NCBI RefSeq assembly: GCF_023544865.1
Contig: NZ_JAMJFX010000002.1
Span: 62,001 to 126,000, forward strand
Origin: Phaeovulum molybdatiresistens
Lineage (GTDB): Bacteria > Pseudomonadota > Alphaproteobacteria > Rhodobacterales > Rhodobacteraceae
Reading direction: 5' to 3'
Length of the DNA: 64,000 bases
The notes below the pieces were generated by a model. The model searched no databases, had not been told where the DNA came from, and saw only the letters and a list, made by a program, of their open reading frames with translations. The position numbers and the translations under genes are program-made. Positions 19,438-29,471 of this stretch are shown here, piece after piece. Every line of letters begins with the position of its first letter. Position 1 is the first letter of the stretch.

Positions 19438-20561
19438 GCGCGCACCAATGTTGCCGTTGCGATGGCCGCGATACCTTCTTCGCGGCCCGTGAACCCCAGC
19501 CGTTCCGAGGTGGTCGCCTTGACCGACACCCGATCCGGCGCCACATCCATGATGCGGGCCAGTTCTGCCGCCATTTTAAGGGCATGCGGGCCGATCTTCG
19601 GACGTTCACAGATCAGCGTCACATCGACATTGCCGATGCGATAGCCCCTTTCGGCGGCCAGCTTCGCGGCATGGGCCAGAAAGATCTCGGATGCCGCGCC
19701 CTTCCATTGTGGGTCCGAGGGCGGGAAATGCCGCCCGATATCACCCGCCGCCAGCGCGCCATAGATCGCATCGGTCAGCGCATGCATCCCCACATCCGCA
19801 TCGGAATGGCCCAGAAGACCCTTGGAATGGGGGATTTTCACCCCGCACAGGATGACGTGATCGCCCTCGCAAAAGGCATGCACGTCATAGCCATTGCCCA
19901 GCCTTACATCCATTTCGGCCCCCAGAATGCGCTCGGCCCGGGCAAAATCCTCGGGCCAGGTGATTTTCAGATTGTCCTCTGCGCCGGGGACGATGTCCAC
20001 CGCAAGTCCCGCCCGGCGCGCGATTTCGACATCATCGGCAGCGTCGCCCGGATGGGCGCGATAGGCGGCCAGGATCTTGTCAAAGTGAAAGCCCTGCGGG
20101 GTCTGCGCGCGATAAAGCCCGTCGCGGTCGGCGGTGCCGGTCACCCGGCCCTCCGAACCCCGCCAAAGCGCATCCGTCACCGCCAGGGCGGGCGCGGCCG
20201 CGGGCGCATGATCCAGCGCCGCCAGCACCGCCATGATCACCGTGCGCGGCACAAGCGGGCGCGCGCCGTCATGGATCAGAACCTTGGAAATTCCGGCCCC
20301 ATCAAGGGCTTCCAGCGCGTTCCTTACGCTTTGCGACCGGGTCTGCCCGCCTGCCACCAGCGTCACCGTGCCGCCGAATTCCTCCAGCCCCCGGATCATT
20401 TCCTCCGGGTGCAGCACCACGATGATGCGGCCCAGCCCCGCAAAGGCCGCGACCGTGCGCGCCAGCACGCTTTGCCCGCACAAGGGACGCCATTGCTTGG
20501 CCAGCCCGCCGCCCGCGCGGCTGCCGCGCCCGGCGGCGACAATGATCACAGCCGTTGTCAT
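19434..20561 (-). CDS. ispDF: Bifunctional IspD/IspF, MEP isoprenoid pathway
   Basis: 375 residues from ATG 20561, preceded by GGAGGG. Residues ~1-220 are IspD (2-C-methylerythritol 4-phosphate cytidylyltransferase: [11 protein letters not shown] nucleotide loop, [12 protein letters not shown]). Residues ~225-375 are IspF (cyclodiphosphate synthase: [11 protein letters not shown] and [17 protein letters not shown] metal ligands, [17 protein letters not shown] end). The fusion joins steps 2 and 5 of the pathway and is common in alphaproteobacteria. First gene of a three-gene overlapping operon. Confidence 0.97.
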   Translation of the reverse strand: MTTAVIIVAAGRGSRAGGGLAKQWRPLCGQSVLARTVAAFAGLGRIIVVLHPEEMIRGLEEFGGTVTLVAGGQTRSQSVRNALEALDGAGISKVLIHDGARPLVPRTVIMAVLAALDHAPAAAPALAVTDALWRGSEGRVTGTADRDGLYRAQTPQGFHFDKILAAYRAHPGDAADDVEIARRAGLAVDIVPGAEDNLKITWPEDFARAERILGAEMDVRLGNGYDVHAFCEGDHVILCGVKIPHSKGLLGHSDADVGMHALTDAIYGALAAGDIGRHFPPSDPQWKGAASEIFLAHAAKLAAERGYRIGNVDVTLICERPKIGPHALKMAAELARIMDVAPDRVSVKATTSERLGFTGREEGIAAIATATLVRA

Positions 20562-20749
20562 GCACCCTCCACAAATCTGCGCCAATGGCTTAGGCGATAC
20601 CTGCCCGCGGTGCAATCGAGGCTTTTGTCGCATTTCGGGGCAGGTAAGTGATTATTTTTTGTGCAACTGCTGTTTTTTGCCGCCAAAAACGCCCAGATTG
20701 TTTGAGACGCCCCCGCATCGCGTTTAGCTGGGGCCGGAAAGGATACATC

Positions 20750-21739
20750 GTGACCGCTGCCGCATCCCCCATCCGCCTTGGCGATCTTGCCCTGACCCCG
20801 CCGGTGTTTCTGGCGCCGATGGCGGGCATCACCGATCTGCCGTTCCGGCGCATGGTGGCGCGGTTCGGCGCGGGGCTGGTGGTGTCGGAAATGGTCGCCT
20901 CGGGCGAGATGCTGACCGCGAAACCATCCGTCCGGGCCAAGGCGCGGGTCGAACTGGGGCTGGACCTGCCCAGTTCGGTGCAGCTTGCGGGCCGCGAGGC
21001 GCGCCCGATGGCCGAGGCCGCGAAGATCGTGGCCGACATGGGCGCGCGGATCATTGACATCAACATGGGCTGCCCGGCGAAAAAGGTGACGGGGGGCTAT
21101 TCCGGCTCGGCCCTGATGCGCGACCCCGACCATGCCCTGCGCCTGATTGAGGCGGTGACGGCGGCGGTGGACCTGCCGGTCACGCTCAAGATGCGGCTGG
21201 GCTGGGATGACGACAGCCGCAACGCGCCTGACATCGCGCAAAGGGCGCAGGCGGCGGGCGTGCGGATGGTGGTGATCCATGGCCGCACACGGATGCAGTT
21301 CTACAAGGGCCAGGCAGATTGGTCGGCGATCGCGGCGGTCAAGGATGCGGTGACGATCCCGGTGATTGCCAATGGCGACATTGTCGACGCGAATAGCGCG
21401 CGCGCGGCGCGGGCGGCCTCGGGGGCGGATGGGGTGATGGTCGGGCGCGGGGCGCAGGGCGCGCCCTGGCGGCTGGCCCAGATCGCCCATGCGCTGCATG
21501 GCGCACCGGCCCCGTCCATCCCGGAGGGCGACGCGCTTTCCGACTTTATTTCAGAACATTACGAGGCGATGCTAAGCTTTTATGGCAGCGCCGTTGGCCT
21601 GCGTTTGGCGCGAAAGCATCTGGGTTGGTATGCCGATCAGGTCGGGGCGCCGCTGCGCGCCGAGATGATGGTGTCACAGACCCCCGAAGCGACGCTGGCG
21701 CTGATCCGCGCGGCCTTTGGCGAAAGGATCGCCGCATGA
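20750..21739 (+). CDS. dusB: tRNA-dihydrouridine synthase DusB (NifR3)
   Basis: FMN enzyme that reduces uridine in tRNA. Chosen start is GTG 20750 because GGAAAGGA lies just ahead and the conserved N-terminus (PPVFLAPMAGITDLPFRRM) follows; the frame is open to an ATG at 20648 without conserved sequence. 329 residues, TIM barrel with the catalytic Cys in NMGCPAKKVTGG and RTRMQFYKG. The homologue heads the nifR3-ntrB-ntrC operon of R. capsulatus, where it was named nifR3. Its stop overlaps the ntrB start (ATGA). Confidence 0.95.
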   Translation: MTAAASPIRLGDLALTPPVFLAPMAGITDLPFRRMVARFGAGLVVSEMVASGEMLTAKPSVRAKARVELGLDLPSSVQLAGREARPMAEAAKIVADMGARIIDINMGCPAKKVTGGYSGSALMRDPDHALRLIEAVTAAVDLPVTLKMRLGWDDDSRNAPDIAQRAQAAGVRMVVIHGRTRMQFYKGQADWSAIAAVKDAVTIPVIANGDIVDANSARAARAASGADGVMVGRGAQGAPWRLAQIAHALHGAPAPSIPEGDALSDFISEHYEAMLSFYGSAVGLRLARKHLGWYADQVGAPLRAEMMVSQTPEATLALIRAAFGERIAA

Positions 21740-22821
21740 CCCTGCCTGCCCCCGGCATCATCTGGGCCTCGCTTCCCACGCCGGCGCTGCTGATCGACGG
21801 TGCCGACCGTGTGGCCGAGGTGAACCCGGCGGCAGAGCTGTTCCTGAACCTGTCGGCGCGCGCGCTGAAGGGGCAAAGCCTGTTTGAAAGGCTGGCGATC
21901 TCGGCCCCGCTGGAAGAGGTCTTTGCCCGCGTGCGCGCCAATCGCGCGGCGCTGTTTGTCAATGATGTCGATGTGACCACCGGCGAACGCGCGCCGGTGC
22001 AGTGCAACCTGCAGGCCGCGCCTTTGGGCGAAGACCCGCAGATGGTTCTGTTCCTGATCACCCCGCGGGAAATCGCCGACCGGCTGGGCCGGGCCAGCAT
22101 GGTCCGGTCCGCCGCGCGCTCGGCCATCGGCATGGCCGAGATGCTGGCGCATGAAATCAAGAACCCGCTGGCGGGCATCGCGGGGGCGGCGCAGCTTCTG
22201 GCGATGGGCCTGTCGGGCGAGGACCGCGAGCTGACCGATCTGATCGTGGATGAGACGCGCCGCATCGTGAAGCTGCTGGAACAGGTCGAACAATTCGGCG
22301 ATGTCCGCCCGCCCGACCGGCGCGCGGTCAATATCCATGACGTGCTGGACCGGGCGCGCAAATCCGCCCAGGTGGGCTTTGGCGCGGGCATGAAGATCGT
22401 CGAGGATTACGACCCGTCACTGCCGCCGACGCTGGGCGATGCCGATCAGCTGACGCAGGTGTTCCTGAACCTGCTGAAGAACGCGACCGAGGCCGCGCAG
22501 GGAAGCGGCAAGATCGGCGGCACCATCCGCATCCGCACCTTTTACGACCACGCCCTGCGCCTGCGCGGCGCCGATGGCCGCGGCCAGCCGGTGCCATTGC
22601 AGGTGGAAATCATCGACGACGGCCCGGGCATCCCGCCCGATCTGGCCGGCGCGATCTTTGAGCCCTTCGTTTCGGGGCGCGAAAACGGCACGGGGCTGGG
22701 CCTGGCGCTCGTGTCCAAGATCATATCCGAGCATGACGGTTGGATCAGCGTGGAATCCGTGCCCGGGCGCACCGTCTTCCGCATTTCCCTGCCCGTCGCC
22801 CCCCGCAGCCAGAAGGAGTGA
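21736..22821 (+). CDS. ntrB: Nitrogen-regulation sensor kinase NtrB
   Basis: 361-residue cytosolic sensor histidine kinase. An N-terminal PAS domain (~residues 8-115), dimerisation domain with phospho-His 139 in EMLAHEIKNPLAG, and HATPase domain with N-box FLNLLKNATEA, G1 DDGPGIP and G2 GTGLGLAL. No membrane segment, as in classical NtrB. It controls NtrC phosphorylation according to PII signalling. Coupled to dusB by ATGA and 3 bp from ntrC. Confidence 0.97.
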   Translation: MTLPAPGIIWASLPTPALLIDGADRVAEVNPAAELFLNLSARALKGQSLFERLAISAPLEEVFARVRANRAALFVNDVDVTTGERAPVQCNLQAAPLGEDPQMVLFLITPREIADRLGRASMVRSAARSAIGMAEMLAHEIKNPLAGIAGAAQLLAMGLSGEDRELTDLIVDETRRIVKLLEQVEQFGDVRPPDRRAVNIHDVLDRARKSAQVGFGAGMKIVEDYDPSLPPTLGDADQLTQVFLNLLKNATEAAQGSGKIGGTIRIRTFYDHALRLRGADGRGQPVPLQVEIIDDGPGIPPDLAGAIFEPFVSGRENGTGLGLALVSKIISEHDGWISVESVPGRTVFRISLPVAPRSQKE

Positions 22822-22824
22822 CCC

Positions 22825-24210
22825 GTGGACGGAACCGTTCTTGTCGCCGATGACGACCGCACCATCCGCACCGTGCTGACCCAGGCGCTGACGCGGGCAG
22901 GCTGCAAGGTTCACGCGACCGCCAGCCTGACAACGCTGATGCGCTGGGTCGAAGAGGGCAAGGGCGATCTGGTGATTTCCGATGTGGTCATGCCCGATGG
23001 CAACGGCCTTGAGGCGCTGCCCCGCATCGGCAAGGAACGCCCCGGCCTGCCGGTGATCGTGATCTCGGCGCAGAACACGATCATGACCGCGATCCAGGCC
23101 GCCGAGGCCGAGGCCTTTGATTACCTGCCCAAGCCCTTCGATCTGCCCGATCTGATGAAACGCGCGGCCCGCGCGCTGGAAACCAAACGCCGCCGCGCGC
23201 CTGCGCCGCGCCCGGCCGATCCCGCGGCTGCGGCGGCGCCCGAGGCATCCGATCTGCCGCTGGTGGGGCGCACGGCGGCGATGCAGGCGCTTTATCGTTT
23301 GGTGGCGCGGGTGATGAATGCCGATCTGGCGGTGCTGATCCAGGGCGAAAGCGGCACCGGAAAATCGCTGATCGCCCGCGCGATCCATGATTTTTCCGAC
23401 CGGCGCACGCTGCCCTTCGTGGTGGCGCAGGCGGGGGATCTGCGGGGCGCTGACGGGGCCTCGGCGCTGCTGGCGCGGGTGCGGGGCGGCAGTCTGGTGT
23501 TTGATGAGGTGGCCGATTACGACGATGAGACCCAGGCCCGCATCGTGCGCCTGCTGGATGCGCTGCCAGATCCCGCGCCGCGGATCATGGCGACCACCCA
23601 GCACGATCTGGCAACCCTGATGGAGGCCGGGCGCTTCCGGCGCGATCTGTTCTACCGGCTGGGCGGGATCACGCTGGCCGTGCCGCCGCTGCGCGACCGG
23701 GTCGAGGATATCCCGCTGCTGGCCGATCACTTCCTGGCGCGGGCCGAACGCGAGGGCCTGGGCGCACGCAGCCTGGCGCCCGAGGCACAGGCGCTGATCC
23801 GCGGCTTTTCCTGGCCCGGCAACGTGCGCCAGCTGGAAAACACCCTGCGTCGTCTGGCCGTGACCGCGGTGGGCGATGAAATCACCCGCGCCGAGGTCGA
23901 GGCCGCGCTGCACAGCCAGCCAAGCCCCGATCCCGCCCGCAGCCCCCTGCCGGAAGGCGACCGGCTGTCCGGGTCGATCGCGCGCCACCTGCGGCGCTAT
24001 TTCGACCTGCATGGCGCAAATCTGCCACCGCCGGGGCTTTATGACCGCATCCTGCGCGAGATGGAGGCCCCGCTGCTGGAAATCGCGCTGGAGGCAACCG
24101 CCGGAAATCAGGCCAAATGTGCCGATCTACTGGGGATCAACCGCAATACCTTGCGCAAGAAGATCACCGATCTGGATATTCAGGTGACACGGCGCCGCAA
24201 GCTGATGTAA
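22825..24210 (+). CDS. ntrC: Nitrogen response regulator NtrC lacking the GAFTGA loop
   Basis: 461 residues from GTG 22825, with AAGGAG seven bases ahead. Receiver domain (phospho-Asp 53 in [10 protein letters not shown] in LPKPFD), AAA+ domain (Walker A GESGTGKS, Walker [10 protein letters not shown], sensor [12 protein letters not shown]) and C-terminal Fis-type HTH ([19 protein letters not shown]). The stretch between Walker A and B is about 20 residues shorter than in enteric NtrC and the GAFTGA sigma-54 contact motif is absent. R. capsulatus NtrC has the same property and activates sigma-70-type promoters, so the same mode is likely here. Confidence 0.97.
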   Translation: MDGTVLVADDDRTIRTVLTQALTRAGCKVHATASLTTLMRWVEEGKGDLVISDVVMPDGNGLEALPRIGKERPGLPVIVISAQNTIMTAIQAAEAEAFDYLPKPFDLPDLMKRAARALETKRRRAPAPRPADPAAAAAPEASDLPLVGRTAAMQALYRLVARVMNADLAVLIQGESGTGKSLIARAIHDFSDRRTLPFVVAQAGDLRGADGASALLARVRGGSLVFDEVADYDDETQARIVRLLDALPDPAPRIMATTQHDLATLMEAGRFRRDLFYRLGGITLAVPPLRDRVEDIPLLADHFLARAEREGLGARSLAPEAQALIRGFSWPGNVRQLENTLRRLAVTAVGDEITRAEVEAALHSQPSPDPARSPLPEGDRLSGSIARHLRRYFDLHGANLPPPGLYDRILREMEAPLLEIALEATAGNQAKCADLLGINRNTLRKKITDLDIQVTRRRKLM

Positions 24211-24213
24211 AAC

Positions 24214-24238
24214 GGCAACAGTCAGGCGTTGCCTTTTT
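24214..24238 (+). terminator. Terminator/attenuator between ntrC and ntrY
   Basis: GGCAAC (24214-24219), 8-nt loop, GTTGCC (24228-24233), then TTTTT. The stem is only 6 bp, but position directly after the ntrC stop and the T run fit a rho-independent (perhaps partial) terminator separating dusB-ntrBC from ntrYX. Confidence 0.6.
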
Positions 24239-24313
24239 GCCTGCCGGATTCGGCGGCCCGATGGGCCGGCCGCGCCGGTGCGGGGCGGCGCTTGCGTGAA
24301 CCGGGGGACATCC

Positions 24314-26590
24314 GTGCAAGGCACGCTACATCGCACCGCATGGGATCGGCTAAGCCGCCTGCGCCGTCAGCGCCGGGTGCAGAATGCCGCGACGATCGGA
24401 TTGGTGGTGCTGGGGCCGGTGCTGGCCTTCGCCACCTTTGTCGTGCTGGGGCCGATGGGGCAGGGTGCGGCCTCCAACGCGCTGCGGCTGATCCTGCTGG
24501 CGGATTTCGTCTATTTCCTGCTGCTGGCGGGGCTGATCGGGCTGCGGCTGATGCAGATGCTGGCGGCGCGGCGGGCGCGTTCAGCCGGGTCGCGGCTGCA
24601 TCTGCGGCTGACGGCGGTGTTTGCGGGGATCGCGCTGGTGCCCACGGTGCTGGTGGCGATCTTCGCGGGGCTGACGGTGAATGTGGGCCTTGAGGGCTGG
24701 TTTTCCGACCGGGTCCGGCAGGTGGTGGGCACCTCGCTGGCCGCGGCCGAGGCCTATCAGGACGAACACCGCCGCGATCTGGTGCAAGATACCCAGGCGC
24801 TGGCGGCCTTTCTGAACCTGCGCCGGCAGGCCGCGACGTTTCTGGACGATGGCGATCTGCGCGAATTGCTGACCGCGGGGCAGGCGGGCATCCAGCGCGG
24901 CCTGCGCGAGGCCTACGTGATCGACGGCGCAGGCGACATCCGCGCGCGCGGCGAACGCAGCTATCTGTTCAATTTCGAAAAGCCCGCCCCCGACCACTTG
25001 GCCGGGGCCGAGACGGCCACCGCGCCGGTGTTGATCGAGGATTGGCCCAATGGTGAATTCCGCGCGCTGGTGCGGCTGGATGCCTTCGTGGACCGCTATC
25101 TTTATGTCAGCCGCGCGGTGGATGGGCAGATCCTGTCGCTGCTGGATGACACCCGCGAAACCGTCGGCCTTTATCAGCAGCTTGAGGCGACGCGCGGCAA
25201 GGTTCTGTTCGAATTTGGCCTGCTTTACGTGGGCTTTGCCCTGATCCTGATCTTTGCGGCGGTCTGGATGGGGCTGTGGTTTGCCGAACGGCTGTCGCGC
25301 CCGATCGGGCGGCTGGCGCTGGCGGCCGAACGGGTCGGCGCGGGCGATCTGGACGCACAGGTCATCGAGGGTGAAGGCGATGATGAAATCGCCACGCTGG
25401 GCCAGTCGTTCAACCGCATGACGCGCCAGCTGAAAGGCCAGCGGATGGAACTGATCGCCAGCCACCGCGAGACCGAGGAACGCCGCCGTCTGTTCGATTC
25501 GGTGCTGTCCTCGGTGACTTCGGGGGTGATCGGGCTGGATGCGGGGGGGCGGGTCGATTTCCTCAACCGCTCTGCGATGCGGCTGCTGGATCTGGAACCC
25601 GGGCGCGACCACGACCGTCCCCTGACCGAGGCGGTGCCGGAATTTTCGAGTCTTTTCCAGCGCCTGCAGGACGGTCTGGGCGAGGTCGCCCAGGAAGAGG
25701 TGCGCGTGTCGCGCGCCGGGCGGCTGGAAAGCCTTTTGGTGCGCATGGCCGTGCGCCGACGCCAGGATGGCGCGCCCGAAGGCTATGTGGTGGCCTTTGA
25801 CGATGTCACCGAACTGGTCAGCGCGCAGCGCATGGCCGCCTGGGGCGATGTCGCGCGCCGCATCGCGCATGAGATCAAGAATCCGCTGACCCCGATCCAG
25901 CTGTCGGCGGAACGGCTCAAGCGCAAGTTCTCGCCCCTGGTCGGGGACGAGGCCGAGGCGCTGGAACAGCTGACCGGCGTGATCGTGCGCCAGACCAATG
26001 ACCTGCGCCGCATCGTCGATGAATTCTCGCGCTTTGCGCGCATGCCCGAACCCGACCGGCGCGATCACGATCTGGCGCGGCTGATGCGCGATGCGGTGAC
26101 GCTGCAGGACGGTGCCTTGCATGGCGCGCGGCTGTCGGCCGATCTGCCCGATGGGCCGGTGATCGTGGAACTGGATGCCACGATGATCGGCCAGGCGGTC
26201 ACCAACCTTCTGAAGAACGCGGGCGAAGCCATTGAAAGCCTGATGGAAAAAGGCGCGCCCGAAGGCTTTGCCCCCGAGGTGCGCGTGACCATGCAGGCCA
26301 GCCCCGACCAGGTGCTGATCCGCATCGCCGACAACGGCGTGGGCCTGCCCGAGGATCGCACGCGGCTGTTCGAACCCTATGTGACGACGCGCGCCAAGGG
26401 CACCGGTCTGGGCCTGCCGATCGTCAAGAAGATCATCGAGGAACATGGCGGCACGCTGACGCTGAGCGATGCGCCCGCCTTCACCGAGGGCGCCCATCGC
26501 GGCGCGCTTGCCGAAATCCGCCTGCCGCGTGCGCGCGCGGGCGTCAAAGCCATCAAGGAAAGGGCCGCGGGCAGTGCGGCAGGGATCTGA
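24314..26590 (+). CDS. ntrY: Membrane sensor histidine kinase NtrY
   Basis: About 758 residues from GTG 24314, chosen because GGGGGA lies five bases ahead; GTGs at 24278 and 24296 are alternatives. Membrane helices near the N-terminus (two close together, then a third) and one before a HAMP domain flank a periplasmic sensor region; then PAS (VTSGVIGLDAGGRVDFLNRS), HisKA (RRIAHEIKNPLTPIQLSAER) and HATPase (LLKNAGEAIE, IADNGVGLP, GTGLGLPIV). NtrYX couples nitrogen and redox/envelope signals in alphaproteobacteria. Next gene is its cognate regulator, 1 bp away. Confidence 0.95.
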   Translation: MQGTLHRTAWDRLSRLRRQRRVQNAATIGLVVLGPVLAFATFVVLGPMGQGAASNALRLILLADFVYFLLLAGLIGLRLMQMLAARRARSAGSRLHLRLTAVFAGIALVPTVLVAIFAGLTVNVGLEGWFSDRVRQVVGTSLAAAEAYQDEHRRDLVQDTQALAAFLNLRRQAATFLDDGDLRELLTAGQAGIQRGLREAYVIDGAGDIRARGERSYLFNFEKPAPDHLAGAETATAPVLIEDWPNGEFRALVRLDAFVDRYLYVSRAVDGQILSLLDDTRETVGLYQQLEATRGKVLFEFGLLYVGFALILIFAAVWMGLWFAERLSRPIGRLALAAERVGAGDLDAQVIEGEGDDEIATLGQSFNRMTRQLKGQRMELIASHRETEERRRLFDSVLSSVTSGVIGLDAGGRVDFLNRSAMRLLDLEPGRDHDRPLTEAVPEFSSLFQRLQDGLGEVAQEEVRVSRAGRLESLLVRMAVRRRQDGAPEGYVVAFDDVTELVSAQRMAAWGDVARRIAHEIKNPLTPIQLSAERLKRKFSPLVGDEAEALEQLTGVIVRQTNDLRRIVDEFSRFARMPEPDRRDHDLARLMRDAVTLQDGALHGARLSADLPDGPVIVELDATMIGQAVTNLLKNAGEAIESLMEKGAPEGFAPEVRVTMQASPDQVLIRIADNGVGLPEDRTRLFEPYVTTRAKGTGLGLPIVKKIIEEHGGTLTLSDAPAFTEGAHRGALAEIRLPRARAGVKAIKERAAGSAAGI

Positions 26591-26591
26591 C

Positions 26592-27995
26592 ATGAGTGAC
26601 ATTCTGATCGTCGACGACGAAAAGGACATCCGCGAACTGATCGCTGACATCCTGAAGGACGAAGGCTTTGCCACCCGCATGGCGGCCAATTCCGACGACT
26701 GCATGGAGGCGATCAACGCCGAACCACCGGCGCTGATGATCCTGGATATCTGGCTGAAGGACAGCCGGATGGACGGGATCGACATTCTCAAGGCGGTCAA
26801 GCGCAACAACCCCGACATCCCGATCATCATCATCTCGGGGCATGGCAACATCGAAATCGCGGTCGCCGCGATCAAGCAGGGCGCCTATGATTTCATCGAA
26901 AAGCCCTTCAACATCGACCAGCTGATGGTGGTGATCACCCGCGCGATGGAAACCGCGCGGCTGCGCCGGGAAAATTCCAGCTTGCGCCGGCGTGATCATG
27001 GCCCGGCCGAGATGCTGGGCGCCTCGGTGGCGTTTCGCAAGCTCAAGGATCAGCTGGACAAGGTGACCCGGTCCAACGGGCGGGTGATGCTGTCGGGCGA
27101 GCCGGGATCGGGCAAGGAAATGGCCGCGCGCTACATCCACCAGCATTCGACCCGCGCCACCGGGCCTTTCGTCACCGTCACCTCGGCCTCGATCGCGCCC
27201 GAGCGGATGGAAGAGGTGCTCTTTGGCCGCGAATCCACCGATCGGGGCGTGGAAAAGGGGCTTCTGGAACAGGCCCACGGCGGCGTGATCTATTTCGACG
27301 AGGTGGCCGACATGCCGCCGGGCACGCAAAGCAAGATCCTGCGGGTGCTGACCGAACAGCAGTTCATGCGCGTGGGCGGGGCCGACAAGGTGCGGGTGGA
27401 CCTGCGGGTGATCAGCTCGACCACGCGCGATCTGGCCACCGAAATCGGCGCCGGGCGGTTCCGTCAGGAACTTTATGACCGGCTGAACGTGGTGCCGATC
27501 GCGGTGCCCGCATTGGCCGAACGGCGTGAAGATGTGCCGCTGCTGGCCGCGCATTTCATCGAAAGCTTCAACCGCAGCCAGGGCCTGCCCCTGCGCCCGC
27601 TGTCCGAGGATGCGGCGGCGATGCTGCAGACGATGGACTGGCCCGGCAACATCCGCCAGCTGCGCAACGTGATCGAGCGCATCCTGATCCTGGGCGAGGG
27701 CACCGACCCGATCGAGGCGCGCGAACTGCCCGGCCAGGATGCCCCCGCCGCCGAGGGCCGCCTGGTTCTGGGCGGTGCGCTGGCCACCCTGCCGCTGCGC
27801 GAGGCGCGCGAATTGTTTGAACGCGAATATCTGCTGACCCAGATCAACCGTTTTGGCGGCAACATCTCGCGCACGGCGAATTTCGTGGGCATGGAACGCT
27901 CGGCCTTGCACCGCAAGCTGAAGTCGCTGGGGGTCGGCACCGGGGCCAAGGGCAACGGCAATGGTGGCCCCGGCGAAGAGGATGACGTGGGCTGA
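26592..27995 (+). CDS. ntrX: Response regulator NtrX, without GAFTGA motif
   Basis: 467 residues. Receiver domain with phospho-Asp 52 (LMILDIWLKDS) and Lys in IEKPFN; AAA+ domain with Walker A GEPGSGKE and Walker B GGVIYFDEVADMP; sensor region MDWPGNIRQLRNVIER; C-terminal Fis-type HTH (GGNISRTANFVGMERSALHR). At the place of GAFTGA it has RESTDRGVEKG, so classical sigma-54 activation is unlikely. Coupled to ntrY. A glycine/asparagine-rich tail (GAKGNGNGGPGEEDD) closes the protein. Confidence 0.95.
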   Translation: MSDILIVDDEKDIRELIADILKDEGFATRMAANSDDCMEAINAEPPALMILDIWLKDSRMDGIDILKAVKRNNPDIPIIIISGHGNIEIAVAAIKQGAYDFIEKPFNIDQLMVVITRAMETARLRRENSSLRRRDHGPAEMLGASVAFRKLKDQLDKVTRSNGRVMLSGEPGSGKEMAARYIHQHSTRATGPFVTVTSASIAPERMEEVLFGRESTDRGVEKGLLEQAHGGVIYFDEVADMPPGTQSKILRVLTEQQFMRVGGADKVRVDLRVISSTTRDLATEIGAGRFRQELYDRLNVVPIAVPALAERREDVPLLAAHFIESFNRSQGLPLRPLSEDAAAMLQTMDWPGNIRQLRNVIERILILGEGTDPIEARELPGQDAPAAEGRLVLGGALATLPLREARELFEREYLLTQINRFGGNISRTANFVGMERSALHRKLKSLGVGTGAKGNGNGGPGEEDDVG

Positions 27996-28035
27996 TCCCG
28001 GGGGCGGGTGCGGGCCATCCGCCCGGACCCGTCGA

Positions 28036-28064
28036 TTGACCCGACACCGGGCAGGCCCTAAGAA
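28036..28064 (+). promoter_or_regulatory. Possible trkA promoter
   Basis: TTGACC (28036-28041) and TAAGAA (28059-28064) with 17-bp spacing, ending about 30 bp before the trkA ATG. The -10 also sits in the loop of a hairpin (CAGGCCC / GGGGCCTG, ~28052-28072). Inference only. Confidence 0.4.
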
Positions 28065-28094
28065 GGGGCCTGACTGGCGGTGCGGGGTTCTTCC

Positions 28095-29471
28095 ATGAAG
28101 GTCATCATCTGTGGCGCGGGGCAGGTGGGCTGGCAGATCGCGCGCCACCTGGCGGGGGAACGCAACGATGTTACCATCGTCGATGTTAACCCCGAACTGG
28201 TGCGCCGGGCGTCAGACACGCTGGATGTGCAGGGGGTGGCGGGCTTTGCCTCGCATCCCGATGTGCTGGAACGCGCGGGCGCGCGCGATTGCGACCTGAT
28301 CATCGCTGCCACCTTTTCCGATGAGGTCAACATGGTCACCTGCCAGGTGGCCCATTCGGTCTTTGGCATCACCCGCAAGATCGCGCGGCTGCGGGCGCAA
28401 TCCTACATGGAATCGCTTTATACCGACCTGTTCCGCCGCGACCATCTGCCGATCGACGTCGTCATCAGCCCCGAACGCGAGGTGGCCGAGGCCGCGTTGC
28501 AGCGCCTGGCCGCGCCCTCGACCTTTGACACCGAAAGCTTTTTTGGCGGCATGGTGCAGCTGCTGGGCATCGCGCTGGAGGAGGACTGTCCGGTCCTGAA
28601 CACGCCCCTGCGCCAGCTGACCGATCTGTTTTCCACCCTGCGCGCGATCGTGGCCGGGGTGCGCCGCGAAGGGCGGCTGTTCGCGCCCGAACCGGGCGAT
28701 CAGCTGTTCGCGGGCGATCAGATCTATGTCTTTTCCCATGTCGATGATGTGACCCGCACGCTGGAAATCTTTGGCAAGATGACCAAGAAGCAGGAACGCA
28801 TCGTCATCATCGGCGGTGGCAATGTGGGCCTTGCGGTGGCGCGCGCGCTGGAAACCCGGCTGGACCGGATCCGCGCCAAGGTGATCGAGAAGGACCGCGC
28901 CCAGGCCGAACGCGCCGCCGATGCGCTGGAACGCACCATCGTGCTGAACGGCGACGGCATGAGCGCGGAACTGCTGGAAGAGGCCAACATCAGCCGCGCC
29001 GATGCGGTGCTGGTCGTGACCGATGACGACAAGACCAACATTCTGGCCGCGGTGCGCGCCAAGCAGGCGGGGTGTCGCATGGCGATCAGCCTGGTCAATG
29101 ACCCGACCCTGGTGCCGCTGATGGCGCCCCTGGACATCGACGCCTACATCAACCCGCGCGCCACCACCGTCAGCTCGATCCTGCGCCACATCCGTCATGG
29201 CCGGGTGCGCGCGATCTATTCCATCGGCGATGCCGAGGCCGAGGTGATCGAGGCGGTGGTGATGGGCACCTCGCCGATTTCGGGGCGGATGGTGCGCGAC
29301 ATCGCCTTTCCCGAAGGGGTGCTGGTCGGCGCCATCCGCAAGGGCGAGCGCATCGTCAAACCCACCGGCGAGACCAAGATCGAAGAGGGCGATTCGATCC
29401 TGCTGTTCGCGCTCAGCGCCGATGTCCCGGAGGTGGAGCAGCTGCTGCAGGTCTCCATCGATTTCTTCTGA
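28095..29471 (+). CDS. trkA: Trk potassium-uptake regulatory subunit TrkA
   Basis: 458 residues from ATG 28095 (MKVIICGAGQVGWQ). Two tandem RCK units, each with a Rossmann fold: N-terminal CGAGQVGWQIARHLAG and second IGGGNVGLAVARALET near residue 235, plus TrkA-C subdomains. It binds NAD(H)/nucleotides at the cytosolic face and gates TrkH. Its TGA shares a base with the trkH ATG (TGATG), so the two are translationally coupled. Its place after ntrYX is conserved in many alphaproteobacteria. Confidence 0.96.
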   Translation: MKVIICGAGQVGWQIARHLAGERNDVTIVDVNPELVRRASDTLDVQGVAGFASHPDVLERAGARDCDLIIAATFSDEVNMVTCQVAHSVFGITRKIARLRAQSYMESLYTDLFRRDHLPIDVVISPEREVAEAALQRLAAPSTFDTESFFGGMVQLLGIALEEDCPVLNTPLRQLTDLFSTLRAIVAGVRREGRLFAPEPGDQLFAGDQIYVFSHVDDVTRTLEIFGKMTKKQERIVIIGGGNVGLAVARALETRLDRIRAKVIEKDRAQAERAADALERTIVLNGDGMSAELLEEANISRADAVLVVTDDDKTNILAAVRAKQAGCRMAISLVNDPTLVPLMAPLDIDAYINPRATTVSSILRHIRHGRVRAIYSIGDAEAEVIEAVVMGTSPISGRMVRDIAFPEGVLVGAIRKGERIVKPTGETKIEEGDSILLFALSADVPEVEQLLQVSIDFF

